From Bryobacteraceae bacterium (GTDB taxonomy: Bacteria; Acidobacteriota; Terriglobia; Bryobacterales; Bryobacteraceae), in assembly GCA_019748195.1 (NCBI GenBank), contig JAIEPW010000056.1, positions 62,001 through 126,000 on the forward strand: a stretch of 64,000 bases of DNA, given 5' to 3'. The translations under genes and the position numbers were made by a program. Within the stretch, counting starts at the first letter, position 1. Each line of letters starts with the position of its first letter. Below the pieces are notes generated by a model, which worked only from the letters and a program-made list of their open reading frames with translations, searched no databases and was not told the origin of the DNA. Of this stretch, positions 42,560 through 51,568 are shown in pieces.

Positions 42560-43290
42560 TGCGCGGCTTGCGGAGCGCGGTGCAGCTTCTCACCGTGATT
42601 CCGGTCCGCGCGGGAGCTCCGCCTGGGAGCGCGGCGGCGTGGCTGCCCGCCGTGGGAGCGCTGATCGGCGTTGCCGGAGGCTTGGTTTATCTGGCTGCCG
42701 CGGCGCTGGCTCCGCCGCCCGTCGCTTCCGCGCTTGCGCTGGTGTGCTGGGCGCTGTTGACGGGTGCTCTGCATGAAGACGCACTGGCCGATGTCGCGGA
42801 CGCGTTCCGCGCCGGCCGCGAGCCGGAACGCATTCTCGAGATCATGAAGGACAGCCGCATCGGCGTGTTCGGCGCGGTGGCGCTGCTGCTGGCGATGCTG
42901 CTGCGGTGGAGTTCGCTGCCGGCCATCGGCGGCGAGCCCGGCCGGTTTCTGCTGGCGCTCGCCGCCGCGCATGGCGCCGGTCGCGGCGCGATGGTGATGC
43001 TCGCGTGGATCGCCCCTCCGGCGGGGCAGGGCTTGGGCGCCGCGTTCCAGGCATCGCTCTCGTGGCGTGGCGCGCTGGCGGCGGCCGCCCAGACCGTCGC
43101 GCTCGCTCTGGCCTGCGGCTGGAGGCCGGCGCTGGTGATGTTGTCCGCCGCGGCGCTGATCACGCTCGCCGCCCGCGGCTACTTCATGCGCCGCATCCGC
43201 GGCGTGACCGGAGACTGCCTGGGCGCAACCGGATACGCGGTCGAGATCTTCATCCTGGGAATGTTCACATGCCGAAACTGTACCTGGTAA
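42559..43290 (+). CDS. cobS: Cobalamin-5-phosphate synthase
   Basis: A 243-residue membrane enzyme with about six helices that joins AdoCbi-GDP to alpha-ribazole(-phosphate). The conserved loop reads GALHEDALADVADAFRAG, followed by LEIMKDSRIGVFG. The usual D-x-A-D-G is D-V-A-D-A here. The C-terminus has RRIRGVTGDCLGATG. The ATG overlaps the cobU stop (TGATG) and the 3' end overlaps cobC by 22 nt. Confidence 0.9.
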   Translation: MRGLRSAVQLLTVIPVRAGAPPGSAAAWLPAVGALIGVAGGLVYLAAAALAPPPVASALALVCWALLTGALHEDALADVADAFRAGREPERILEIMKDSRIGVFGAVALLLAMLLRWSSLPAIGGEPGRFLLALAAAHGAGRGAMVMLAWIAPPAGQGLGAAFQASLSWRGALAAAAQTVALALACGWRPALVMLSAAALITLAARGYFMRRIRGVTGDCLGATGYAVEIFILGMFTCRNCTW

Positions 43291-43775
43291 GGCATGCCGA
43301 GCCCGAACTCCGCGGCGTGGTCCTGGGGCACACCGACACGCCCCTCAGCGATGCCGGACGAATGTGCGCGAACGCCATCCGCGTCCCCGCGGCCCTTGTC
43401 TTCTGCAGCCCGCTGCTGCGCGCCCGCCAAACGGCAACGTGCTTGACCCCCGCGCCCGTGATCGTCGAGGAACTCCGCGAGATCTCCTACGGCGATTGGG
43501 ACGGCCGCGCCTGGGCCGACATCGAACGAAGCCATCCTGAGCTCGCGCGCCGGAAGGCGGCCGACTGGCGCGGCGTCACACCCCCGGGCGGAGAACCCTG
43601 GCAGGAATTCGAAAAGCGGGTCCGGCGCGCGTTGCTCGCCATCCGTGGCTCGGGCGCGGAATGCACCGTCGTGGCGCACCTGGGCGTCAACAGCGTGATC
43701 CACGCTGCCTTGACCGGCATGGATGCGCTCGGTTTCCGGCAACGCTACTGCGAGGTGCTGGAGTATGAGCTTTAA
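43269..43775 (+). CDS. cobC: Histidine phosphatase, probable alpha-ribazole phosphatase
   Basis: A 168-residue phosphoglycerate-mutase-like phosphatase. The catalytic histidine is in LYLVRHAEPE, and the second in VVAHLGVNSVI. LVFCSPLLRARQTA and REISYGDWDGRAW match the family. It would remove the 5'-phosphate from alpha-ribazole phosphate or cobalamin phosphate. The ATG lies inside the cobS end and its stop overlaps cobT. The RHA-E form differs from the common RHG but is seen in other members. Confidence 0.8.
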   Translation: MPKLYLVRHAEPELRGVVLGHTDTPLSDAGRMCANAIRVPAALVFCSPLLRARQTATCLTPAPVIVEELREISYGDWDGRAWADIERSHPELARRKAADWRGVTPPGGEPWQEFEKRVRRALLAIRGSGAECTVVAHLGVNSVIHAALTGMDALGFRQRYCEVLEYEL

Positions 43776-44814
43776 GCAGATGGAAGATTGCATGGCCGCG
43801 ATTCGTCCGGTGGATGATCCGGACCTGGAAGCGCGCGTTCGCTCGCGTCTCCATCGCCTTACCAAGCCGCCGGGGAGCCTGGGCAGACTGGAGTCCATCG
43901 CGCTTCGCTATGCCCTGATCCGGGGCGAGGAGCTGCCGCCGGTTCCCCGCAAGCTCATGGTGATCTTCTGCGCCGATCACGGCGTGGCGGCCGAGGGCGT
44001 CAGCGCCTATCCGCAGGCGGTCACCGCGCAAATGGCGGCGAACTTCGTGGCCGGCGGGGCGGCGATCTCCGTGCTGTGCCGCCAGTTCGGAATTGAACCT
44101 CTGATCGTGGACGCCGGAATCAACGGTCCTACCCCCGCCGGCGTCCGGGAGGCGAAGATTGCGCCGGGCACGGCCAACTTCGTCGATGGTCCGGCAATGA
44201 CACGAGATCAGGCGGCGCAGTCCATTGCCCTGGGAATCCGAATCGCACGGGAACACCCGGGGGTCATGTTGGGGGCGGGCGAGATGGGCATCGGAAACAC
44301 CACCGCGGCGGCCGCGCTGCTGAGCGTTCTCGCGGATCTCGATCCCCAAGCCAGCGCCGGCCTCGGCGCGGGCGCGACTCCCGCGATCCTGGAACGGAAA
44401 GTCGCCGTGATCCGCCGGGCGATCGCCCTGCGCCGGCCCGGCCCCTCCGATCCCCTCGGCGCTCTCGCGGCCGTCGGCGGGTTCGAAATCGGAGCCATTG
44501 CCGGCCTGATTCTCGGCGCCGCGGCGGCGCGCTCCGCGATCGTGGTGGACGGGTTCATCTCCGGGGCGGGCGCGATGATCGCGCGCGCCATCGCGCCTGC
44601 CGCCGGTGACTTCGTCTTCTACGCGCACCGGTCCGCCGAACGCGGTCACGCGGCGATGCTGCGGTTCCTGCAAGCCGACCCGCTCCTCGATCTTGGAATG
44701 CGGCTGGGCGAGGGAAGCGCCGCGGCCATTGCCATGACCATGATCGAGGCAAGCCTTCGTCTGTACCGCGAAATGGCGACCTTCGCCGAAGCCGGCGTCG
44801 CGGATGCTACTTGA
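43765..44814 (+). CDS. cobT: Nicotinate-nucleotide-dimethylbenzimidazole phosphoribosyltransferase
   Basis: A 349-residue enzyme that makes alpha-ribazole phosphate from nicotinate mononucleotide and the lower base. KPPGSLGRLESIA, FCADHGVAAEGVSAYP, GAGEMGIGNTTAAAALL and YAHRSAERGHAAML are all present and canonical. The start is the ATG at 43765, overlapping cobC; MEDCMAAIRP at 43780 is possible. The gene ends 8 nt inside the convergent TolC-type gene. It closes the B12 operon. Confidence 0.93.
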   Translation: MSFKQMEDCMAAIRPVDDPDLEARVRSRLHRLTKPPGSLGRLESIALRYALIRGEELPPVPRKLMVIFCADHGVAAEGVSAYPQAVTAQMAANFVAGGAAISVLCRQFGIEPLIVDAGINGPTPAGVREAKIAPGTANFVDGPAMTRDQAAQSIALGIRIAREHPGVMLGAGEMGIGNTTAAAALLSVLADLDPQASAGLGAGATPAILERKVAVIRRAIALRRPGPSDPLGALAAVGGFEIGAIAGLILGAAAARSAIVVDGFISGAGAMIARAIAPAAGDFVFYAHRSAERGHAAMLRFLQADPLLDLGMRLGEGSAAAIAMTMIEASLRLYREMATFAEAGVADAT

Positions 44815-46087
44815 ACATCGCCATCAGCGTGCCGGCGTGACGCGCGGCCAGCAACTTCGCCTGCTCAAACGCCCGCAGCGCATCGTAGTAGGCGATCCAT
44901 TTCTGGTTCTCCATCACCCGCGCTTCCTCAACCTTTACCAGCGGAATGCGGCCTTCCTCCAGTTGCGCCAGATAGACGCCAAGCTGCTCCCGGGTCAGGT
45001 CCAGATCCGCGCGAGCCAGGTCGCGCGCGGTGGCGGCCTTGTCCACCTCCAGCAGGCTCTTCCGGGTCTCGGCCGCGATCCGCGACCGTGCTTGCAGCAA
45101 CTGCGTGCGCAGCTTCAGAATCTCGATCTCGGATTGCGCCGCGTAAGCCGACGCCGCCTTGCCGACGATTAACGGCACCGTTACCGCGCCGCCCAGTTGC
45201 CAGTTGTTCCGCTGGAATCGTCCGAAGAAATCCTTGTACGCGCGCTCCGCCAGCACCGCGTATTGCGCCACCAGGTTCACTGAGGGAAGCCAGCGCGACT
45301 TATAGCTCTTGAGCTCCAGTTGCTGCGCCTGGATGCTCGATTCCAGCCGCTGCAGCTCGCGGCTGGACCGCAGCGCCGCGGCGATCGCTTCTTCCTCGCT
45401 TTCGGGAGCCGCCAGCGGCGCGCGATCCTCCTCGGCGGCGCGCACCCGGTCGCCCGGTTCGTAACCGAGCGCCACCGAAAGATCGGATTCCGCGGCGATC
45501 TGCTCGGCGCGGAGATTGGCGGCGCGCTGCTCCGCGCGTTTCACGTCCAGCGCCGCGCGGCGTTGCTCGATCCCCAGTTCGCGGCCCTCCGCCACCCGCT
45601 GCCGCACCACTTCCAGCACGCGATTCTGGCTGGCGATCTGCTGCTCCGCCATCTTCGCGCCCCGCTGCGCCTGCTCCGAGGCCAGAAACAGCGTCGCCAC
45701 CCGGTACACAACCTCTTCCTGCTTCATCATCACGCTGAGGTCCGCGCCGCGAACCTCCTCGTTGGCTTTCGCCAGATCGTAGCTGAGGGGCCGGTTGAAC
45801 AGGGCCATCTGCGTCCGCATCTGCCAGATCGCCGGCGCCGCGCCTTCAATGCTCATCGGGAAGCCGCTCACATAAGCGGCGCCCGAGCCGCCGAATACCT
45901 TGGGCTGGAACGGATCGCGGGCGATCTTCACGCCCTCGGTCGCCTTCTGCCGGTCCAGCCGCGCCAGAACCATGTCGGGGTTTTGCCGGCTGGCCGCCTC
46001 CACCACCTGCTTCAGCGTCATCGTCCGGATCTCCGCCAGCCCTGCTGCGGCGGAAAGGAAAACAAGGCACCACGCGCGGTTCATCAC
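44807..46087 (-). CDS. TolC-family outer-membrane channel protein
   Basis: A 426-residue secreted protein (signal MMNRAWCLVFLSAAAGLAE) built mainly of long helices with heptad-like charge, the TolC / OEP layout: MTLKQVVEAASRQNPDMVLARL, then two coiled halves, with LPSVNLVAQYAVL and LLQARSRIAAETRKSLLEV in the second. It would form an outer-membrane exit duct for an efflux or export pump. The start overlaps the permease stop by ATGA. The neighbouring permease suggests MacAB-TolC-type efflux, but no adaptor gene is present. Confidence 0.85.
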   Translation of the reverse strand: MMNRAWCLVFLSAAAGLAEIRTMTLKQVVEAASRQNPDMVLARLDRQKATEGVKIARDPFQPKVFGGSGAAYVSGFPMSIEGAAPAIWQMRTQMALFNRPLSYDLAKANEEVRGADLSVMMKQEEVVYRVATLFLASEQAQRGAKMAEQQIASQNRVLEVVRQRVAEGRELGIEQRRAALDVKRAEQRAANLRAEQIAAESDLSVALGYEPGDRVRAAEEDRAPLAAPESEEEAIAAALRSSRELQRLESSIQAQQLELKSYKSRWLPSVNLVAQYAVLAERAYKDFFGRFQRNNWQLGGAVTVPLIVGKAASAYAAQSEIEILKLRTQLLQARSRIAAETRKSLLEVDKAATARDLARADLDLTREQLGVYLAQLEEGRIPLVKVEEARVMENQKWIAYYDALRAFEQAKLLAARHAGTLMAMFK

Positions 46088-47325
46088 TCGTAGCGTAACG
46101 CTTCCGTGGGACTCAAGCGCGCCGCCCGGTTCGCCGGCAGGATTCCGAACACCAGCCCCACGATCACCGAAACGAGAAACGCGATCAACGCCGACAACGC
46201 CGATACCGGAATGCGCGCCTCCGGCACGAAGTACCGGACGCCGAGCGGCACCGCCAGTCCCAGGCCGATCCCCAGCATCCCGCCCAGCACGCTGATCAGC
46301 ACCGCCTCCGACAGGAACTGCGCCAGCACCGCCCGGCGGGACGCGCCCACCGCCATGCGCACCCCGATCTCGCGCGTGCGTTCCGTCACGGTCACCAGCA
46401 TGATGTTCATGATGCCGATGCCGGAGATCAGCAGCGCGATGGAGCTCACCAGCATCAGCACCACGGTGAGAATCACCGAAACGTTCTCGGCGGCTTCCAC
46501 GATCGCCGCCAGGTTCTGCACGTTGTACTTCGCGCCTGGCCGGTGGCGGCTCTCGATGATCGTCCGCAGCATGTGCGTCACCTCGGGCACTTCGGCCGCC
46601 GAATGCGCTTTCACGTACATCGGATCGATCCGTTCCACCGGCACGAAGTTCTTCAGCACGGTGATGGGGATCAGCACCATGTCACCGCGAATTTCGCTGA
46701 GCCCGTAGGTTTCCGTACGCTCCTTGAACGTGCCCACCACCGTGAACTGCAGCCCGAAAATCTTCATCGTCTGGCCGACAGCCAGGCTCTGCGACCCGTA
46801 CAGCCGCCGCGCCAGTTTGTCCGTCAGCAGCGCGACCCTCTGCCGCAGTTGCGTATCGCTGGGATCCAGGAAGCGCCCGCTCAGCAACTGCAGATTGCGC
46901 ACCACGGCGTAATTCTCGTCCGAGCCCAGGATCTGGACGTCCTGCTCGCGGCCGTTCACCCGCATCCGGTCCTGCGCCGTCATCACCCCGGTGACTGCCG
47001 CCACCCGCGCCCCCAGAATCTGCCGTACCGCGTCCATGTCCGCGATCTTCACGTAGTCGGCGACAACATCCCCTGCGTTGGGGTTGTTTCCCGCTTCGTA
47101 GCTCGCATAGATGAGATTGGAGCCGATCCGCTGGATCTGCTCCAGGATGTAGTCGCGCCCGGTCAGCGAAATCGTCACCACAAGAATTACCGCCGCGTTG
47201 CCGATCACCAGCCCCAACGCGGTCAGGAAGGTGCGCAGGCGGTTCGCGGAGAGGGCCTGAAAACTGAACCGGATTACTTCGCCGGCGGACGCGAGCAGGC
47301 TGCTGGAGCCCCGCCCCCCAGCCAT
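46084..47325 (-). CDS. MacB-type ABC transporter permease (no ATPase domain)
   Basis: A 413-residue FtsX/MacB-like permease with four transmembrane helices and a large periplasmic domain. The first helix region is ALSANRLRTFLTALGLVIG, then the MacB core domain (residues about 45-270), then MLVSSIALLISGIGIMNIMLV and TREIGVRMAVGASRRAVLAQFL. No ATP-binding domain is fused or adjacent and no HlyD-type adaptor is near, so a partner must be elsewhere or the pump is incomplete. It lies between the TPR gene and the TolC gene. Confidence 0.88.
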   Translation of the reverse strand: MAGGRGSSSLLASAGEVIRFSFQALSANRLRTFLTALGLVIGNAAVILVVTISLTGRDYILEQIQRIGSNLIYASYEAGNNPNAGDVVADYVKIADMDAVRQILGARVAAVTGVMTAQDRMRVNGREQDVQILGSDENYAVVRNLQLLSGRFLDPSDTQLRQRVALLTDKLARRLYGSQSLAVGQTMKIFGLQFTVVGTFKERTETYGLSEIRGDMVLIPITVLKNFVPVERIDPMYVKAHSAAEVPEVTHMLRTIIESRHRPGAKYNVQNLAAIVEAAENVSVILTVVLMLVSSIALLISGIGIMNIMLVTVTERTREIGVRMAVGASRRAVLAQFLSEAVLISVLGGMLGIGLGLAVPLGVRYFVPEARIPVSALSALIAFLVSVIVGLVFGILPANRAARLSPTEALRYE

Positions 47326-47328
47326 GGT

Positions 47329-48180
47329 TTAGCTGCCGACCTGGCGCAAGAGCTGCTGCGCAAGCTCACGCGGTGGATCGTCCGGCGTCAGCGTGGATTT
47401 CAAGTAGAGCTCCAGCAAGGCCTTCGCTTCAGAGGGGTTGCGCTTCTCCCGCACCAGTTGCTCCGCCCGCGCGAACACCACCTGCGGATGATTGGGCGCC
47501 ATTTTCAACGCCTGCGCCAGCACCGCGTCGCTTTCCTTAGACCGGCCCTGCTTCGACAGATACTTCGCCAGGTCGACAATCCGGCTCACCTGCTGCGGGG
47601 CGAGCTGCACCGCTCGGCGTAGATGCTCTTCCGCCTGCGCAAACTCCTTGCGGCGGTCGTAGATCTGCGCCTTCGCCCAGTTCCCGGTGGCGGCGTCGAT
47701 CCTCACCAGCCGCTCGGCCGCCAGCGCGGCCTTGTCCAGCCCGCCGCCCAAAAATCCGGGGGCTTGCAGATAGTAGTCGAACAGATCCGTCAAGGCCTCG
47801 CGGTTGCCGCTGTCCAGCGCCACCGCGCGCTCGAAATACTGGCGCGTTTTGTTGGCGTAGCCGGGGGCGGTCAGCGGACTGGAAGTCTCCGCCCGGCGGC
47901 CCCAGGCGCGGCCCAGCCAGTGGTGATACCGGGAATTGGACGGCTCCAGTTGCGTCGCCTTTTCCAGCGCCTCGGTCGCCTTCTTATACTCCCCCAGTTG
48001 ATACTGAGACTGCCCGATCCAGGCATAGACGGCCGCGTCCTTCGGCTCCACAGCCGCGAGTTCGCGCAGCGCTGCACGGTAATCCGTTCGATTGAAATGG
48101 TTTTGCGCCGTGCTCAGATCGGCCGCGGACAACCCCCCCGCCAGCCCGAGCAGCATCACGGCGGCTCTCACTCGTCTCAT
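47329..48180 (-). CDS. Secreted TPR-repeat protein
   Basis: A 283-residue protein with a signal peptide (MRRVRAAVMLLGLAGGLSAAD) and several tetratricopeptide repeats (residues about 25-240), such as AVYAWIGQSQYQLGEYKKATEALEKA. It may act as an assembly factor for the transporter encoded next. Upstream, TATACT (48210-48215) and AGAAGGGA form a likely -10 and Shine-Dalgarno. The stop is 3 nt before the permease start. Confidence 0.82.
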   Translation of the reverse strand: MRRVRAAVMLLGLAGGLSAADLSTAQNHFNRTDYRAALRELAAVEPKDAAVYAWIGQSQYQLGEYKKATEALEKATQLEPSNSRYHHWLGRAWGRRAETSSPLTAPGYANKTRQYFERAVALDSGNREALTDLFDYYLQAPGFLGGGLDKAALAAERLVRIDAATGNWAKAQIYDRRKEFAQAEEHLRRAVQLAPQQVSRIVDLAKYLSKQGRSKESDAVLAQALKMAPNHPQVVFARAEQLVREKRNPSEAKALLELYLKSTLTPDDPPRELAQQLLRQVGS

Positions 48181-48266
48181 GTAGTATTACGCGAGAAATC
48201 CCTTCTGATAGTATACGGCAAACCTACTATTTGGATGTTCCGGGGATCTATCGCGGTTGCAGGAAC

Positions 48267-49130
48267 TTAGAACTTCCGCCGTCGCGCGGCGCCGAGGACT
48301 GCCACCAACCCCGCCGCCATCAGGCCGAAAGTGGCCGGCTCCGGAACTACCGGACCCTGTCCGAACTCGTTGAAAGGACGAAGGAATTCCACCAGCCCCC
48401 CGTTGTTCCGGGCGAGCGTGAAGGTGTTGCGGATGGCGATCAGGTCGTAGTTTCCCGAGAAATTGATGGTGAGAGACGGCGGCAGCATGGCGCCCGCGAA
48501 GAACGCCGTGATCACCGTTCCCGACACCGTCTGCGCCGCCTCGACGTAGCCGTAATTCGCCGTGGCACAACCGATAACGCTGACCGCGCCGAGGCAGAAC
48601 TCCGTCCGCGCTGTCACCGAGTCACCCGCGCCGTCGATGCCTTGTATGCCCTGGTAACCCAGGGTGACAGAGTTCAGGGACCACTGCATCCCCGGCGATG
48701 CGGGAGGGGTCGCGGGAGCGGCGCGGCTGTTGTCCACCCGGACAATGTAGCTTAGAACGCTAACCAGCGGCTGTCCGCCCACGTTTTGCGTGACGTACCA
48801 ATTCCTCGAGTTATGTGGGTCGTAAAAGGTGGCCCGGATCGGGGTGATCGTGTTGCCGCTGACCGCGCCGCCGGTGATTCCCATGGTGATGTCGCTCACC
48901 CCTGGGAACGCGTTGGCCGTGCCCCCGCCGCCATTGATGCTTCCCACGGTGCTAAACCCGGAGAACTGCAGATCGATCGCCTGGCAGCCCGTTGGAGTGT
49001 TGGCGTTGATACCTTGCAAGCTTCCGGTGGGCAACGACGTGGACGGAGCGCCGGTCGGGCAGTTCGTGATTCCGGCTAACGCCAGAACCGAGCCTGCGAA
49101 AAACCCCGGAAATGCTTTGGATCGAATCAT
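48267..49130 (-). CDS. PEP-CTERM sorted secreted protein
   Basis: A 287-residue protein with an N-terminal signal helix (FFAGSVLALAGI). The body is low in charged residues and beta-rich, with several cysteines (NCPTGAP, TGCQAID, EFCLGAVSVIGCATA). It ends in a PEP-CTERM tail: VPEPATFGLMAAG, a hydrophobic stretch, then ARRRKF. No function is known. The start is the ATG at 49130. No Shine-Dalgarno is obvious. Confidence 0.82.
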   Translation of the reverse strand: MIRSKAFPGFFAGSVLALAGITNCPTGAPSTSLPTGSLQGINANTPTGCQAIDLQFSGFSTVGSINGGGGTANAFPGVSDITMGITGGAVSGNTITPIRATFYDPHNSRNWYVTQNVGGQPLVSVLSYIVRVDNSRAAPATPPASPGMQWSLNSVTLGYQGIQGIDGAGDSVTARTEFCLGAVSVIGCATANYGYVEAAQTVSGTVITAFFAGAMLPPSLTINFSGNYDLIAIRNTFTLARNNGGLVEFLRPFNEFGQGPVVPEPATFGLMAAGLVAVLGAARRRKF

Positions 49131-49396
49131 TTACGGTTCGACTTGGCGGAGCATAACCCGGAAGGGATACTCCCACCTGGACTAGCGTAACGGATTCCTC
49201 GGAACGGACCCATCGAGCGTTACACTGAGTTCCGCTAGGGGAAAGGTCAGGTGGTCTAATCTAGGACCTTAGAACGCCGGTTTGCCGCCGGGAAGCGGAC
49301 GGGTAACGGTGACCCTCCGGCGCACGTCCGTGTAGTCGTCGTAGTATGATAAGCTTTTCGAGAAAATCCGGTCGAATTTGGGAGGGGGCAAAGCCC

Positions 49397-50560
49397 ATGC
49401 TGTTGAATCCGCGTAGGTTGACACTGGTGATTCCGCTGATCCTGCTGTTTGCGGTCAGCGCTCTGGCGCAAACCGCGGCCCTGGAAGGCGACGTGAAGGG
49501 CGACGATGGAAAGCCGGTCAAGGACGCTGTCGTCAAGATCGAGCGAAAGGACATGAAGGGCAGCTACAAAACGAAGACGGACAAGAAGGGCCACTACTTC
49601 CACGGTGGTCTGCCCCCAGGGGCCATCTTCCGCGTTTCCGTGGAGATCGACGGCAAGGAGCGCGACTTCGCCGAGGGCGTGCGCCCGCGCCTGGGTGACC
49701 CCTTTGTAGTCGACTTCGACCTGCAGAAGATCGCCGCGCGGCAGGCCGCGCTGCAGAAAGCCGCCGAGACGGGGCAATTGACGCAGGAGCAGTCGCGCGA
49801 GCTCTCCGCCGAGGCGAAAGCGAATCTGGAGAAGCAGGCCAAGGAGCGCCAGGCGGCGCTGGCCAAGAACAAGGAACTGAACGACGCGTTCAATCAGGGC
49901 AAGGAGGCCATGACCGCGCAGAACTTCGATCTGGCCATCGAACAGTTCACCAAAGCGAGCACGCTCGACGCCGCGCAGCACGTGGTTTGGGGAAATCTCG
50001 CCGAAGCGTACGGAGCCAAGGCGGGAAAGGTGACCGGCGCCGAGAAGGACGAACTGTACCAGAAAGGGATCGCAGCCTTCCAAAAAGCGGTTGAGTTGAA
50101 GCCCGACGATGCGGCCTATCACAACAACTTCGGCCTCATGCTGGCGCGCGCCAAGAAGATCCCGGAGGCGCAGGCGGAGTTGACCAAGGCGGCGCAGGTG
50201 GATCCGGCCAGCGCCGGCAAGTATTACTACAACCTGGGCGCGGTGCTCGTGAACACGGGCCAGCAGGAGGCCGCCGGCGAGGCCTTCAAGAAGGCAATCG
50301 AGGTCGACCCGAACTACGCCGAGGCCCATTATCAGCTCGGCATCATCCTGGTGGGCAAGGCGACCACCGACGCGAGCGGCAAGATCACGCCTCCGCCCGG
50401 CACGGTGGAAGCCTTCCAGAAGTACCTGGAACTCGCGCCGGAAGGCCCCAACGCGGAAGGCGCCAAGGCCATGATCACATCCTTCGGACAGACCATCGAG
50501 ACCAATTTTGTTAAGCCGGGGTCCCAGAAGAAGGCGCCGGCCGGCAAGAAGAAGCAGTAA
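49397..50560 (+). CDS. Secreted TPR protein with N-terminal carboxypeptidase-regulatory-like domain
   Basis: A 387-residue protein. The signal peptide is MLLNPRRLTLVIPLILLFAVSALAQ. Residues about 28-100 form a beta-sandwich of the carboxypeptidase-regulatory type (GDDGKPVKDAVVKIERKD), then a Lys/Gln/Glu-rich helix and five or so TPR motifs (LAIEQFTKAS, GIAAFQKAVELKPDD, AGEAFKKAIEVDPNYAEAHY). The C-terminus is Lys-rich. The start is the ATG at 49397 with a strong GGAGGGGG upstream, and TATGAT (49345-49350) as the likely -10. A terminator follows at 50582. Confidence 0.85.
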   Translation: MLLNPRRLTLVIPLILLFAVSALAQTAALEGDVKGDDGKPVKDAVVKIERKDMKGSYKTKTDKKGHYFHGGLPPGAIFRVSVEIDGKERDFAEGVRPRLGDPFVVDFDLQKIAARQAALQKAAETGQLTQEQSRELSAEAKANLEKQAKERQAALAKNKELNDAFNQGKEAMTAQNFDLAIEQFTKASTLDAAQHVVWGNLAEAYGAKAGKVTGAEKDELYQKGIAAFQKAVELKPDDAAYHNNFGLMLARAKKIPEAQAELTKAAQVDPASAGKYYYNLGAVLVNTGQQEAAGEAFKKAIEVDPNYAEAHYQLGIILVGKATTDASGKITPPPGTVEAFQKYLELAPEGPNAEGAKAMITSFGQTIETNFVKPGSQKKAPAGKKKQ

Positions 50561-50581
50561 CCCGGTCGTTTTCTCCCGCGC

Positions 50582-50608
50582 GGAGGCCGGATGGAACCGG
50601 CCTCCTTT
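50582..50608 (+). terminator. Rho-independent terminator after the TPR gene
   Basis: GGAGGCCGG (50582-50590) and CCGGCCTCC (50597-50605) pair perfectly and are followed by TTT. The next gene has its own promoter. Confidence 0.7.
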
Positions 50609-50737
50609 CCCCGCCACCTCCCGCCTTCGTCCGGCTCCCGGACGCTCCACTTCCGCCCAAAGCCCTTGTTCCCGGCCCTCCGGGACGATTCTTTGCGGGA
50701 AAACCCCTGAAAATGGCCTGTTTTCGCCAGTTGCCCC

Positions 50738-50766
50738 TTTACACGGACGCTGGTCTCCCGTATGAT
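50738..50766 (+). promoter_or_regulatory. Promoter of the HU gene
   Basis: TTTACA (50738-50743) and TATGAT (50761-50766) are 17 nt apart, close to a housekeeping promoter. The transcript would have a leader of about 125 nt before the ATG at 50898. Confidence 0.6.
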
Positions 50767-50897
50767 TTGAGGTGCTAAAGCAATTTCGGGTAGAAATGTT
50801 TCGGCGTTTCGCCTGTGGCTTCAGCCCTGAATTCCAGGGCAAGAACGATTTTGACCGGGATCCGGAAGTCTAGAGAAGTCTACAAAGGAGCATTCGA

Positions 50898-51200
50898 ATG
50901 GCAGCAGCGAAGATGACGCAGTCGCAGTTCATCAAGGATCTGGGGGTCGCCTGCGGCGTGCCCACGAAGGTGGCCAAGCAGATGGTCACCACCTACGCCG
51001 AGATGGCGGTGAAGGAAACGAAGAAGAATGGCGTGGCGGTTCTGCCGGGCCTCGGACGTCTGGTTCGTCAGGAGCGCAAGGCTCGCATGGGCCGTAACCC
51101 GGCCACTGGCGAATCGATCAAGATCCCGGCCAAGAAGGTCGTCAAGTTCCGCGTGGCGAAGGTCGTCAAGGACGCCATCGTACCGCCGAAGAAGAAATAG
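50898..51200 (+). CDS. hup: HU-family nucleoid protein
   Basis: A 100-residue HU/IHF protein. The DNA-binding arm appears as KARMGRNPATGESIKIPAKKVVKFR, the canonical pattern. The N-terminus is slightly extended (MAAAKMTQSQFIKDLG) and the C-terminus is Lys-rich (PPKKK). It organises and bends DNA in the nucleoid. AAAGGAG precedes the ATG by 8 nt, and a strong terminator lies downstream at 51230. Confidence 0.93.
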   Translation: MAAAKMTQSQFIKDLGVACGVPTKVAKQMVTTYAEMAVKETKKNGVAVLPGLGRLVRQERKARMGRNPATGESIKIPAKKVVKFRVAKVVKDAIVPPKKK

Positions 51201-51229
51201 CCGGTCTGAGTTTCAGGGGTCCAAAGTAA

Positions 51230-51268
51230 AACCCCGCGCGGGTGGGAGTCCGCGCGGGGTTCGCTTTT
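51230..51268 (+). terminator. Rho-independent terminator after HU
   Basis: ACCCCGCGCGG and CCGCGCGGGGT form an 11-bp stem with an 8-nt loop followed by a T-rich stretch. It lies between HU (+) and tatA (-) and could act for HU. Confidence 0.75.
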
Positions 51269-51289
51269 CCGGTTCGAGATGGCGGGCCC

Positions 51290-51466
51290 TCAGGCCTGCT
51301 TCTTCTCATTGGAAGGCGCGGCTTCGTCGCCCTTCAGGGAGTTCTTGAAGTTCCGGATGCCTTCGCCCAGGCCCTTCGCCACCTCGGGAATCTTCTTCCC
51401 GCCGAACAGCAGCACGGCGACGGCAAGGATGATCAGCAGTTCGGGCAATCCGATCGAACGGAGCAT
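51290..51466 (-). CDS. tatA: Sec-independent (Tat) translocase subunit TatA
   Basis: A 58-residue protein: [22 protein letters not shown] is the single membrane helix, then the amphipathic [19 protein letters not shown] and a short charged tail. This is the TatA/E layout, and it forms the pore for folded Tat substrates such as the M20 hydrolase with a twin-arginine signal at 21350. The start is the ATG at 51466 after GGAGGG. No tatB or tatC is in the window. Confidence 0.9.
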   Translation of the reverse strand: MLRSIGLPELLIILAVAVLLFGGKKIPEVAKGLGEGIRNFKNSLKGDEAAPSNEKKQA

Positions 51467-51556
51467 AAGCCCTCCTTCCAAGTACAGACACTTCAATTGT
51501 ATGGACCGGCGTCCCGGAACGTCAACCACGGCCTTCCGAACCCCAACGCCGGAAGC

Positions 51557-51562
51557 TAAGAT
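51557..51562 (+). promoter_or_regulatory. -10-like box (TAAGAT) placed for a leaderless mRNA
   Basis: It ends 6 nt before the ATG of the 51-residue protein at 51569. The match is moderate. Confidence 0.3.
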
Positions 51563-51568
51563 GAAAAC

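Noticed and set aside
49256..50842. A 528-residue minus-strand frame over the TPR gene
   Set aside because: Leu/Arg-rich shadow lacking any domain, and it would overlap a well-supported TPR protein and its terminator.
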